Positions 19,071-28,140 of a stretch of DNA of 45,131 nt are shown one piece after another; the stretch's first letter is position 1, and each line of letters opens with the position of its first letter. The notes under the pieces were generated by a model, which saw only the letters and a list, made by a program, of their open reading frames with translations, had not been told where the DNA came from and ran no database searches. The position numbers and the translations under genes were made by a program. Origin of the DNA: Actinomortierella ambigua (taxonomy: Eukaryota > Mortierellomycota > Mortierellomycetes > Mortierellales > Mortierellaceae); assembly GCA_016098155.1 (NCBI GenBank), contig JAAAJB010000238.1, positions 1-45,131 of the forward strand, read 5' to 3'.

Positions 19071-19702
19071 AACACTGTTATGTGGACCCTTTGTAGCGTT
19101 ATGATTGACAATCGTTAGCAACCCTCAGGCCACAACGATCTCAACTCTTGCAGAAGGCTCGATGTCTTGACTCGCGTCACTGACACTGCTACTGGAAAAA
19201 AAAATATCCCCTGCCTGACACCACATTTCTGGATCGATAAATTTGAGAGCTGATAGGCCGCGAGGAGGGTACATTTTCAGGGGTACTCGCCAACAACCAA
19301 ATGTTGTTTGATTGGTCCACCTCCCCCCCCCTGTGTGTCGTACGGTACCTCAAACGTACGCTGCAAGTCAAAAGGGGGGGGGGGTGGGCAATTGAGAGAG
19401 ACAGACCATGGGAAGAACCACGGTTTCCTTATTGGAGAGACAGCGATCGTGAGTAGAGAAAGAGGTGGGGGAAGGGGAGAGAGTCAGTATGTGTGTGCTT
19501 GGCAGGATTGTTCTCATTTTTTACGCGTCCTCCCAACCCAGAATCGAGCTGCGTGGGGCAGATGGCTTACATACGCAGAGAACAGCAGATGCATCCATTT
19601 CTTCTTAACCTTGCAGCCAACCCTCATCTACTGGGGCATGATTCCTGCACAACGACATAGCACATTGTTGTAAAGGTACATAGTCTGTAACCTTCTCTCT
19701 CT

Positions 19703-19733
<31 letters not shown>

Positions 19734-19999
19734 GGAGCGGATCGGCGACAATCCTGCGCGGGACAGTACGTCACGGGACAGGTCAAACGCAACGTTATTG
19801 TTTTGGGAGACGACAGGAGATGACCAACGATCTATGCATTGAACAGCCATCGCTTTTCTGTAAAAGGGAGGGCAGCGGAGAATAGAGATGGTAAAAGTCT
19901 ACCACAGCAAACAGTAGATGCTGGGAAGAGGATCAGGAGGATCAGTCACGAAGACAAAACAACCCTATTCCACATGCAGCGATCCAAAAAAAAAAAAAA
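19071..19999. other. Gene-poor, simple-sequence-rich stretch
   Basis: It holds G8-10 and C8-9 runs near 19320-19384, a (CT)n tract at about 19692-19732 and a poly-A run at 19986-20003. No supported gene. Confidence 0.5.
19692..19732. repeat. (CT)n microsatellite
   Basis: Long CT dinucleotide tract; on the minus strand it produces a spurious RERERER peptide. Confidence 0.9.
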
Positions 20000-20009
20000 A
20001 AAAGGCGCA

Positions 20010-20460
20010 CCCTATGAGACTACGAACGCGAACGATTGGGCACAAAAGCATGGCACATGAACTGAAGCAGTAATCTAATCTTCCAGGAATGTGAACGTCC
20101 CTCTCTCTCAGCCTCTCTCAGTCTCTTCGTCTCTCTGCTCCGCGATGCCAAGACGTCCAGTTTCGGGATGATGCTCACCTTTTTGACAACGGGCAGCGGA
20201 ATTGGCTCTACTTTCCACAAAGCCGTACTTCTGCATGAACAGGATCACATGAGCGAGCATGAGCAGTGCTGCCATGACTGACCAGGTGCAAGAAGGATGA
20301 CCAGGGTTTCAAAAGGAGGAGGAGGGAGGAGGAGGGGGGGGGCGAGATTAAGGGAGCTGGCGAGAGACTGGCTAATCTTCCGCATGCTCCACATGCGCCT
20401 CTTACTCCACTGGAACTTGATATTCTTCCGAAACACCCAGTGTCATCTGGAGAGAAAGGG
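20010..20460 (-). pseudogene. Membrane-protein gene fragments (NADPH oxidase/ferric reductase-like by eye), incomplete
   Basis: Three minus-strand pieces look coding. Piece 1 (about 20433-20408) reads FRKNIKFQW and ends at a GTAAGA donor. Piece 2 starts after a CAG at about 20265 and joins in phase to give WIMAALLMLAHVILFMQKYG followed by FVESRANSAARCQK, then a GTGAGC donor. Piece 3 (about 20090-20010) reads GRLDYCFSSC then AMLLCPIVRVRSLIG. The last resembles the NCALILLPVCRNL segment of NOX/ferric-reductase transmembrane cores and piece 2 resembles their first helix. A TGA sits just upstream of piece 1 in its frame, and no haem-histidine, FAD or NADPH segment was found downstream. It is therefore called a relic or an incomplete gene. 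The family resemblance is weak. Confidence 0.25.
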
Positions 20461-20499
20461 TAGATAACCCATAACCCTTTGAAATGGATCCATCGCGTC

Positions 20500-21429
20500 G
20501 ACGTTTCACTCAGTGACCAAGAGAGACAAATCTTTTAATGGTGCTGCACCGTGGCACACCCTTGCCCACGCGATGACTAGGCTATTTATGGCCTCCCCTT
20601 CCGAACATTTTTCACTGCTCGTGTTGATAGACAGACTATCGCGTTTGGACATTTCCTCGCCACACAGACAACAGACACCTTTTTTTTTTATCATAGATTC
20701 GATTCATACAAGAGTTGTTTATTTTGACTCCACTCATTCATTCTCCCGTCAAGAAAGAGGAGAAGAGAGAACTGAGAAGAGGGAGTGAAGACTAAAAGTA
20801 CACAGGTTATTACAAGGAGAGAAAGAAGCAAACACAAACAGTATTATACAGGCCAAGCGAAAAGAGGGGCTGGGGTGATCCAAACAAAGAGGAGTCAACT
20901 ATATACAAAGAGTTCAACGGGACGAGAAAGAAGGTGCACAAACAAAAACAAACTGGGTGCAGAGAGGAGGACAAAAGACGGTGGTGACGGAAAAGGGTCA
21001 ACCGAAGCGTGCTCTCCGTGGCAAAAGAGAGAAATAGCATGAAAAGGGGAAGGGGCAGGTGGGGGAGGCGAAGTCCAAAGTAACTGAATGGGAGTACAAG
21101 ACGAGGACGCGTTTGCTGGTTTGGACAAAGGAAAGAATACCGCGGGCCCGTGATGTGGTCAAAGAGTGTAGGCGTGCGCGTGCTTGATTAACTTGATCAC
21201 ACCCTTCCGAGACAATTGAGACCAACAAGAAAAAGAGCAAGTCGAGAACTCGTCCTGGCTCGCCTTGGTCTCCTGATAAGGACAACCATGACAGAGAGAG
21301 GGGGGTTTGTCAGGAAGAGAGCCAGAGAAAAGGGAACGTACAAAGGAAGTGGGCGAGCAAAGCAGGGGTAGGGGAGAGTATGAACGAGAACAATAGGGGA
21401 GCAACGAGATGGGAGTGAAGCGAAGGATT
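20500..21429. other. Gene-poor, GA-rich stretch
   Basis: GA-rich DNA on the plus strand, forming the 3' side of the minus-strand gene that ends at 21430. No supported ORF. Confidence 0.5.
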
Positions 21430-22587
21430 TTACATGCGACGCATGCGACGGCCTTCGCCATAGGAGGTAGCCTTGAAGGAAGTATCCGCATAGGATCGGG
21501 TATATTGGCCAGCCTTGGTAGAACACCAGTCGCTGCTATCAATGCTACATTGAGCAATACGTCGAAGCGAGCGCTGGGCCGTCTTAAAGCCATCCGTGGA
21601 ACGCGTAGCGGCAGTCGCCGTTGCTGCCGAGACGACCGTCAGTGTCGATCTAGGAGTCGCTGTTGTCGCCTCGACGGTGCCAGGAAGGAGCATGCTAGGC
21701 TCGCTGCTGCTACCGTTGGTATTGCTACTGTGGCGGCTGCTTAAAATGGATGGGCGAGCTCGAAGAGATGGCTGCTCGTGTGCAAGCGAAGCTGTCTCGT
21801 AGCTGTAGCTTGAAAGTGATCCGGCTGCTGTGAGACTGCTGTCGCCGTTTTGAGCGTTGGAGGCGGAGGAGATGGCACTCTTTTGTTTCTGCTGCTGCTG
21901 CTGCTGAGGGAGAGCCATCGGAGTTGAAGCATCCGACATGTGGGTACCATCGTCGTAGTGGCCCTCGTAGCCGACCATCATGTCGTCGTCGTCGTCGACG
22001 TAATAGTAGGAGGTGCTAGCTGCCTTACGGCGCTGGTAGCGCGACTGGTTGCGGTGGTAGCTGTACCCGCCCTTGGGGCCCAAGGTTTGGGCACCTCCGA
22101 AACGCGAGTGGCAGTTGCTGTACTGAAAGTAAGGCGCTGCCGAGGAGGGCTGCTGCGACTGCAACTGGTAAGGGTATGGATGCTGGATCTGATGATAAGG
22201 ATATTGAGACTGTTGGTAAGGATACGGATAGCCGATGGTAGGCGAGGCCAGGCCAGAGTGGGGTGCTGACGAGGAAGCAGACGACGAGGAGGCAGTCGAG
22301 GACGGCGAAGAGTGAGTGGGCGAGGAGGACAGTGAAGGAGGGGTCGAATAAGAGGAGCGGGTATCATTGTGGACGAGGTTGTGCTGGTAGTGGGGATGGT
22401 AGGGATGCTGTTGGCGGATCCGGCGAGCCGCGGCGGATTCGGCTTCCTCAATCGCCCGCGAGGCGCTGCTATTATTCATAGCATGGTTGTGGGGAAGCAT
22501 CCGGCTTTCTGGGCCATGCTCGTTATCGAGGGCGAATGCCGGCAGGATGTGCTGAGCGATGAAAGAGAGCTGCTTGCTGAGACCCAT
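21430..22587 (-). CDS. Low-complexity fungal protein with Y/P/Q-rich centre, 385 aa, function unknown
   Basis: Single-exon minus-strand gene. The start is ATG 22587 (MGLSKQLSFIAQHILPAFA), the first codon of a non-repetitive, plausibly conserved N-terminus. The frame stays open further upstream but only through CT-repeat leader (LSLSLSLS). After the N-terminus come an S/T/P-rich segment, a Y/P/Q block (YPYPYQQSQYPYHQ type), a basic patch with RNQSRYQRRK, a run of five aspartates, a Q6 run, a long S/T-rich region and a conserved-looking C-terminus (DGFKTAQRSLRRIAQCS... ending GRRMRRM). No catalytic domain is seen; it may be a scaffold or regulator. A TATATA element near 23092 could serve as promoter, giving a leader of about 500 nt. 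Confidence 0.7.
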   Translation of the reverse strand: MGLSKQLSFIAQHILPAFALDNEHGPESRMLPHNHAMNNSSASRAIEEAESAAARRIRQQHPYHPHYQHNLVHNDTRSSYSTPPSLSSSPTHSSPSSTASSSSASSSAPHSGLASPTIGYPYPYQQSQYPYHQIQHPYPYQLQSQQPSSAAPYFQYSNCHSRFGGAQTLGPKGGYSYHRNQSRYQRRKAASTSYYYVDDDDDMMVGYEGHYDDGTHMSDASTPMALPQQQQQQKQKSAISSASNAQNGDSSLTAAGSLSSYSYETASLAHEQPSLRARPSILSSRHSSNTNGSSSEPSMLLPGTVEATTATPRSTLTVVSAATATAATRSTDGFKTAQRSLRRIAQCSIDSSDWCSTKAGQYTRSYADTSFKATSYGEGRRMRRM

Positions 22588-23200
22588 GGCCGGAGGCGAC
22601 GGTTCGTTCCAAAGGGAGGTGACACTTTTGATACAATGGTTGGCGGTGGTGGTGTTGTGGTGAGGTTGCTTGCGAGTGTGGAGTAGCGTGGCGAGAGATA
22701 GAGAGAGAAAGAGAGAGGAGGAGGAAGAGGAAGAGAGAGAGAGTGAAAGAGATAGAGTGTGTGTGAGAGAGAGAGAAGGAGAGGAGGAGCAGTGGAAGAG
22801 GAATGCGTGTGCAACACGGAGAGACGATAGGAGCGTCTGTCCGACAGTCAGGTGGGCTTGGTTTGGAGAGAGTGGGTTCAGGTGAGGGATGGAGAAGGAA
22901 TGAATGAAGAATGGAGAATGGAGAGAATTGGCGAAGACGAGGAAGAAAGAGAAGCACAAGAAGAAAGGAAGAGGAAGAAGCGGAAGAAGAAGAGGGTGCA
23001 AACAAGAAGGTTTTGGGGAACACAAAGCATGCGGATCCCCCCCTCCTTTCCCTTGGACAGACTTTTTTACAATGGCATTGAATTGAAAACTCTATATACT
23101 CTTCTGTCCTCCACAGGCGAGTGGTTGAGTTTACAGCTTTCGTCTATACTCTTCTCTTTCTCTCTCTTTCTATGCCCTCCTTTCTCTCTCCTTCCCTCTC

Positions 23201-23232
<32 letters not shown>

Positions 23233-24394
23233 GCTCTCTCTGCTGCTGCTGGGCTGACCAAGACGTGGTATCTCTCCCCTCTATCTGGAACAAGAATGGC
23301 CAGTCTTCATTGGACGATGAGAGATATGCCGTCAAGACAACCCTGGCTGCTGAAAAATAGCTATCGGAAAAGAAGAGCGAGTCGCGAGTGAAAACGGCCA
23401 AGAGGCCCTTTTTGTCCCCTCTCCGCCGATCCACTGATCCACGATGCCACTCTATCAGTTACCCGCCGGCTTCCTCTGTTTCTCCCGCACGCCGAGGGGG
23501 GTCATGGGACAGACAAGTCTCGTGGAATCCAAAGGCACGGAGAGATAGAGCCAAAGAAGTAACAACAATGAGAGATCATCTCTCTCTCTCTCCTCTCTTC
23601 GGAGAGAACCATCCACAGCATGAAAAGACAGCAGCAGAAAAGGGGGGAAATACTGCATGTACCTGCCTTCGGCTTGAAAATTCCACACTCCGCTTGACGG
23701 CCACATTCATGGTACATCCCATCCAGCAATAGGACGTCATTGGTGCAAAACAGTCGCTGTGAGCTAGGCTAGAATGATTCTCTACCACGATCCAATACAA
23801 CTCCATGGATGGTGGTCTCCTTCCTCGTAGTGTTCTGTGGTGCGGATCCGCCTTTCTTGTCGCCAAGTGGTCGAATCCACATTCTCATCCAAACCCACAC
23901 GCGAAGTGATGGAAACAAACACAACAATAACAATTATAATTGTACACGTCCGTTCCAACCATAGCCCACATCGTCCACGCGGTTTGACATGACACTGTTC
24001 GATGAGAGCATCCATTTGCTGAAATTGCCCTTTCACGCGTGCCAATAATATTGATTTATTTGCATGGTCACCCCCCCCCTCCATCCACCATGCGCATCCA
24101 AGAAAAGAAGTCCGCACCACTGGCTTCCCCTCCCCCACGCTCTATTATAATAAACGCAACGCATGCAGGAGATGCTGCATTTTCTCTGACCCTCTCATGA
24201 CCAAGTTCGTAGATGAGGGACAGGAGCAAGAAACACAACGGGGTAGACAATGCATGCGTGGCAAAAGAGAGCACGACGGATTCACTTTTTCTTCGCGATA
24301 AATCCTGTTCTTGGCGGAAGTGGTGAATCTTGTCCTCAGCAGGTAGTCTACTTTCTCTCTTTTCAGCCTTTTTATTCCAGTTGTAGAATTCGCG
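22588..24394. other. GA/CT-rich leader and intergenic DNA
   Basis: The first 500 nt are the GA-rich (plus strand) leader of the minus-strand gene. A (CT)n tract lies at 23200-23240. The rest holds no supported gene. Confidence 0.5.
23200..23240. repeat. (CT)n microsatellite
   Basis: CT dinucleotide tract upstream of the minus-strand low-complexity gene. Confidence 0.9.
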
Positions 24395-24917
24395 TCAGAT
24401 CCAGTATTTCAAGAAGGTGCCTGTCTTTTGGTTGTATTTTTCTGCTCGGAGGACATTGCCAAAAGCGTCAAACTGGACGTCCCTTCAGCAAAAATGTAAA
24501 TTTGGGAACCAATCACGCGGTCCTACGCCATGTGACATTGAGCAGCAACGATTTTCTTCCCCCCTGTCCCGTCACTCTGTCCCTGCAGCAGATTCGCCAA
24601 AGACCACCACAAGTAGAACAGTCTACCACGAAGGTGAGTGGTTCAGAGATGGATCTGCCTTCCACATGCACATCCGTCACCATTCCCTCGTAAAGGGAGG
24701 GGGGGGGTGTGGAGAAACGATGGAGAGGTAGACTAACACACACACAGAGAGAGAGAAGGAAGGAGAAGGAGAAAGAGAAAGAGAAAGAGGGGGATCCTGA
24801 CTTGCTATAATAGTTCCCTGAAGGCTTGCCTGTGGTGTGCTCCAGCCACTGCATGGATATCGCCGCTATTTGCTTCCGCGTCAGCCAAGATTCAAACCCC
24901 TTGGAGTTTCGAACCGG
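24395..24917 (-). CDS. Small spliced gene of unknown function (46 aa from MQWLEH, or longer)
   Basis: Two minus-strand exons join in phase. Exon C ends at 24802 (donor GTCAGG) after SGNYYS plus two bases. Exon D starts at 24482 after an AAG acceptor and reads DVQFDAFGNVLRAEKYNQ then KTGTFLKYWI and stop (TGA 24397-24395). Both use the codons typical of this window. From ATG 24854 the product is 46 aa, with a strong TATAAAAGG at 24955-24963 about 105 nt upstream. However, the frame upstream of that ATG back to a TAG acceptor at 24918 also looks coding (GFESWLTRKQIAAIS), so exon C may be internal to a longer gene. The 319-nt intron is long. No family recognised. Confidence 0.45.
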
Positions 24918-24954
24918 CTATTCTATTTCGCGTCAAACTCTCGGCTCCCTCGAC

Positions 24955-24963
24955 CCTTTTATA
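24955..24963 (-). promoter_or_regulatory. Strong TATA box (TATAAAAGG), minus strand
   Basis: Best TATA match in the window, about 105 nt upstream of ATG 24854 on the minus strand. Confidence 0.55.
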
Positions 24964-24993
24964 CGAGGGAACAGGGGGCAGTCAGGGTTGTGC

Positions 24994-25330
24994 TTATTCG
25001 TCTTGGTAGCGAAGACGATAATGAGCGATAAGGCGGCTCTCCAAGGCTAGAATATCCGAGCGAGACGTATCTGGATAGTTTACCAAGGAGTGTGTGATAG
25101 TCTGGAATGGTCGACCTTGCGAGAGAAGGCGGAGGCAGCGCTGGGGTAAGAACCTCTTTTTGGTCATGTCACGATTAGACTCGGACCAACCAAAGTAACG
25201 GTAAGTATCGCACACACCTGACCAGTAGCACAAACGTAGGACCGGTTGAGCTTGTGGTTCTGCATGTGTTCTACCAGAGCAAAGAGGGTATTGTCGACTG
25301 CATGCAAGATTTCCAACACTGTGGATGGAG
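24994..25330 (-). CDS. 3' exons of a spliced gene of unknown function (5' part unresolved)
   Basis: Exon A, read from about 25330 down to 25218, encodes TVLEILHAVDNTLFALVE then HMQNHKLNRSYVCATGQ. A 77-nt GT-AG intron (25217-25141, with a CTAAT branch-like element) joins in phase 0 to exon B (25140-24994), reading RCLRLLSQGRPFQTITHS to HYRLRYQDE and TAA. Both exons look coding and the junction is clean. Further 5' the frame is uncertain: a different frame upstream (LPIDEPYFGTLL, near 25420) also looks coding but no in-phase donor connects it. The product is alpha-helical looking. No family recognised. Confidence 0.45.
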
Positions 25331-25439
25331 GAGGGGTAGCGCATGGCTGGCAGGGACTTCGCTTGGAGAGAGAGGAACTTGATGAGAGGGGCTGAGCAAC
25401 GTCCCGAAGTAAGGTTCATCTATTGGCAGATGGCCTAAG

Positions 25440-26580
25440 GGAATCGAATCTGCTTGGCCATCTAGAATTCCGCGCCCTTCTCTCTCCTGTACCTTCCTCT
25501 CCATCTTTCTCTCTCTCTCGTGTACGTACCCTCTCTCACGCCCCCTCATTTTCTTTCGTGGTGTGTACAACCATAATATGTACAACTGTACTACTACTAT
25601 CTCCAGTCTACCACATGTTCTACCACATCTCCCAATGGCTATCAATGATAAGGAAATAATCGGCTTTGGGTCGCGTGGTCTAATGTTTGCAACGGGAGAG
25701 CTCATCTGTCTCTATCTATCTCCCTCGGTTTCGCACTTGCTCTCGCCTCGACGCAACTTATCCACAAAGCGCTCACCCCGTCAGTTTGGCAATGGTGCTT
25801 GTATAATCCTCCCTTGGAACAGGGAGGGATAGTGTTTTCCTCGCACTACATACACACGCTCTCCTTCATCTCCCGACACCGCCCAAGTATGTTGGAGAAA
25901 GGAGGATTGGAAAAATGCCTCGCTATTCCAATGTTTCAACTCGCATCTTGCATGAACTTCTCACAGCGCACAGGAACAAGGCTGCAGCCCATCTCAACTC
26001 GGCCTCACCAGCCGGGGAAAACTTGAGACTGGCTATATAATAGATGCTGTTCATGGAAAAATGGAGTCTCGGCCAACACAAATGTTGTCGTCAAAGAAGA
26101 ACGGATGGCTGGCTGAGGGAAAGAGAATGCTTGAGGACTAATGTGAACAAGCGCTCAAGCAAAACCGGAGCTTTTACGTAGTGCAAAGTTTAGTTCTTTT
26201 ATACGCCAGATGAGGAGGACAAGGGGTCAATACCCCGCAAACATGTGCTTCCCTTCATCCGCTACGTTCACACTGCTCCCTCCTTACTCTTACTGGTCGT
26301 TATCTCTGAGTGCCCACCCTCCATCCCGGTCAACACCGATATATATTCCATCTTGAGCCCCCTTTCTTCACCTCTTTTTCTCTTCTTTCTTCCTCTTTCC
26401 TTCAACCTCCCTCTGCCTTTATCTCTTGCAAACACGCGCTTCTTCTCTCTCTTCTCTCTCACTTGTTTACTTCCCACACACTTCTCTTTATCTGCTTGTC
26501 TGGTTCCCATCTCCCTTGAGAACCTGTCTGTCTCAACCATCTTTCGTTTTTTTTTTGCTCTTGTTCTCCACGCACAATCG
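25440..26580. other. Intergenic and CT-rich leader
   Basis: No supported gene. 26350-26560 is strongly CT-rich, typical of 5' leaders in this window, and leads into the 96-aa gene at 26708. Confidence 0.5.
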
Positions 26581-26598
26581 CACAGAACCACAGGCCAA

Positions 26599-26634
26599 CA
26601 CCACCCACCACCACCACCACCACCACCACCACCA
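26599..26634. repeat. (CCA)n microsatellite in a 5' leader
   Basis: About 11 CCA/CAC units upstream of ATG 26708. Confidence 0.9.
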
Positions 26635-26707
26635 GGTCCTTTCGATACGTTATCTCGCCTGCTCGAGTGCACGATTATTGTCAAGAAACTCACGAGTCCT
26701 CCTTATC

Positions 26708-26998
26708 ATGTCGTCCATTGCCCACGTCCTTCGCTCAGCCCCTTCGCGCACCCGCCACTTCACATCGCTGCAGCTGTTGACATCACCCAAGACTGCCTTT
26801 AATCCTGAGCACCATCCTATCGTCCTGCAGCAACTGGTCGAGTCCCTGAACCCGCAGTCCGGCACGTCCTCTGTCCCTGTCCACCCTTCTGCCGCCGCCA
26901 CCGGGTCCACCATCACTGCTGCTCCATCCATGCACAACCAAGTCGGAAATGCCTCTGTCTCGCCAAGCGCCGCTGCTGGTGCCACCAAGACAAACTAA
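26708..26998 (+). CDS. Small, possibly mitochondrial protein (96 aa), function unknown
   Basis: Intronless ORF from ATG 26708, following a long CT-rich leader. The N-terminus (MSSIAHVLRSAPSRTRHFTS) has R and S residues, no acids and amphipathic spacing, as in mitochondrial presequences. The middle (NPEHHPIVLQQLVESLNP) could form one helix, and the rest is S/A/T-rich. Codon use matches neighbouring genes. An ATTAAA element lies near 27154. The frame is open further upstream, but those codons are leader repeats. No family recognised. Confidence 0.55.
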   Translation: MSSIAHVLRSAPSRTRHFTSLQLLTSPKTAFNPEHHPIVLQQLVESLNPQSGTSSVPVHPSAAATGSTITAAPSMHNQVGNASVSPSAAAGATKTN

Positions 26999-28140
26999 AA
27001 GAGGAAAAAGCGTGCTCCGCGAGACACATTCGCGTGGACCCTGAAGTTTATGTCCTCTCTCCTCTCTCCTCTTCCGCCTACGCCACAAAAAAAAAACTGC
27101 CTGTATATAGAACCTTGCCTCATACTTCAACTCTCCACTCTCTGTAAATACCGTATTAAAGGCATATTTCACATTGGGATGTTTGTTGCCATGGTGTCCT
27201 GCCTCTGTTCGCTGCCCTCTCAATGGCTGAGCAACCACTGGCTTTGCCTACTACTCTTGACCCCACCCTATCTTCCCGTTCTTCCATTACCGCGAATAAT
27301 GTTTTATCACTCTGAAAAGAGAGTACCTCTTCAAAATCGAAATATAGTTCATTGGCATCTATCATGAGCTCTCATCGTTCATGGTTGGACCAAAACTCCT
27401 ATATTGGAGTTCCCCCCCTCTTTTGCTTGGAGAGAGTTTGTATGCGCTGTTTTTTTTCCTCTCCCAACTTTCACTTTTAAATCTTGCTCACTTTGGTCCG
27501 CTCTCCCATCTCATTCAAGACTTCCATTCGATCTTGCTTGCTGCCTTGTCGGATTAGCCATCCAACACCAGCTCATTCCTTTGTCTCCTCATCAACTTTG
27601 TTTTTCTTTCGTTTATTGCTACTCTTCCTTTCCAGCTTCACCCCTGCCTTGTCTCTTCCGGAGAGAGGGCGAAATAGCCTGTATGGAACACATTGGTCAC
27701 TGTGTAGGGCCATTTTCTATCTGATTCGCGAAAAAAAAAGAGACTGCACTAGACAGTGTTCTCCACGCTGCCGCCTCTCTTCTTCAGCAATCCCTTTTTG
27801 TTGCCTCCTGTTGTGCGTCAAGACTGGTTTCAACTCCTGTGCTCTCTATTCCATCCTCCCCTGACCAACCGTTCATTTTGTGGAGTATCGGCGCAAAGAG
27901 CAAGTGGAAAGCAAGAGCTTGGTCAATCGAGACATCAACGACTGCAGAGGCAGCTATAGCGAGGGCCCTCTCGACGCTGAGAAGACTTTCAAAGAGAAAG
28001 TAGTGCAGGCTCCTTGTTGTCACATGGGATCCACCCGACTCTCAGGCCACCCCGAGATCCTCCCCTTACCACTATTCCGAGCCAAAACACACCATCCTCC
28101 GTCTAGAAGCAGTGGGGGCGGCGGACAGAGCTCGTCCATC
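26999..28140. other. Intergenic and leader region of the LRR gene
   Basis: CT-rich DNA with no separate supported gene. The frame 27880-28140 is open into the first LRR-protein exon but lacks coding character. Confidence 0.45.

Noticed and set aside
22588..23025. 146-codon N-terminal extension of the low-complexity minus-strand gene
   Set aside because: It consists of CT-repeat leader translated as L/S/P runs. ATG 22587 starts the non-repetitive protein.
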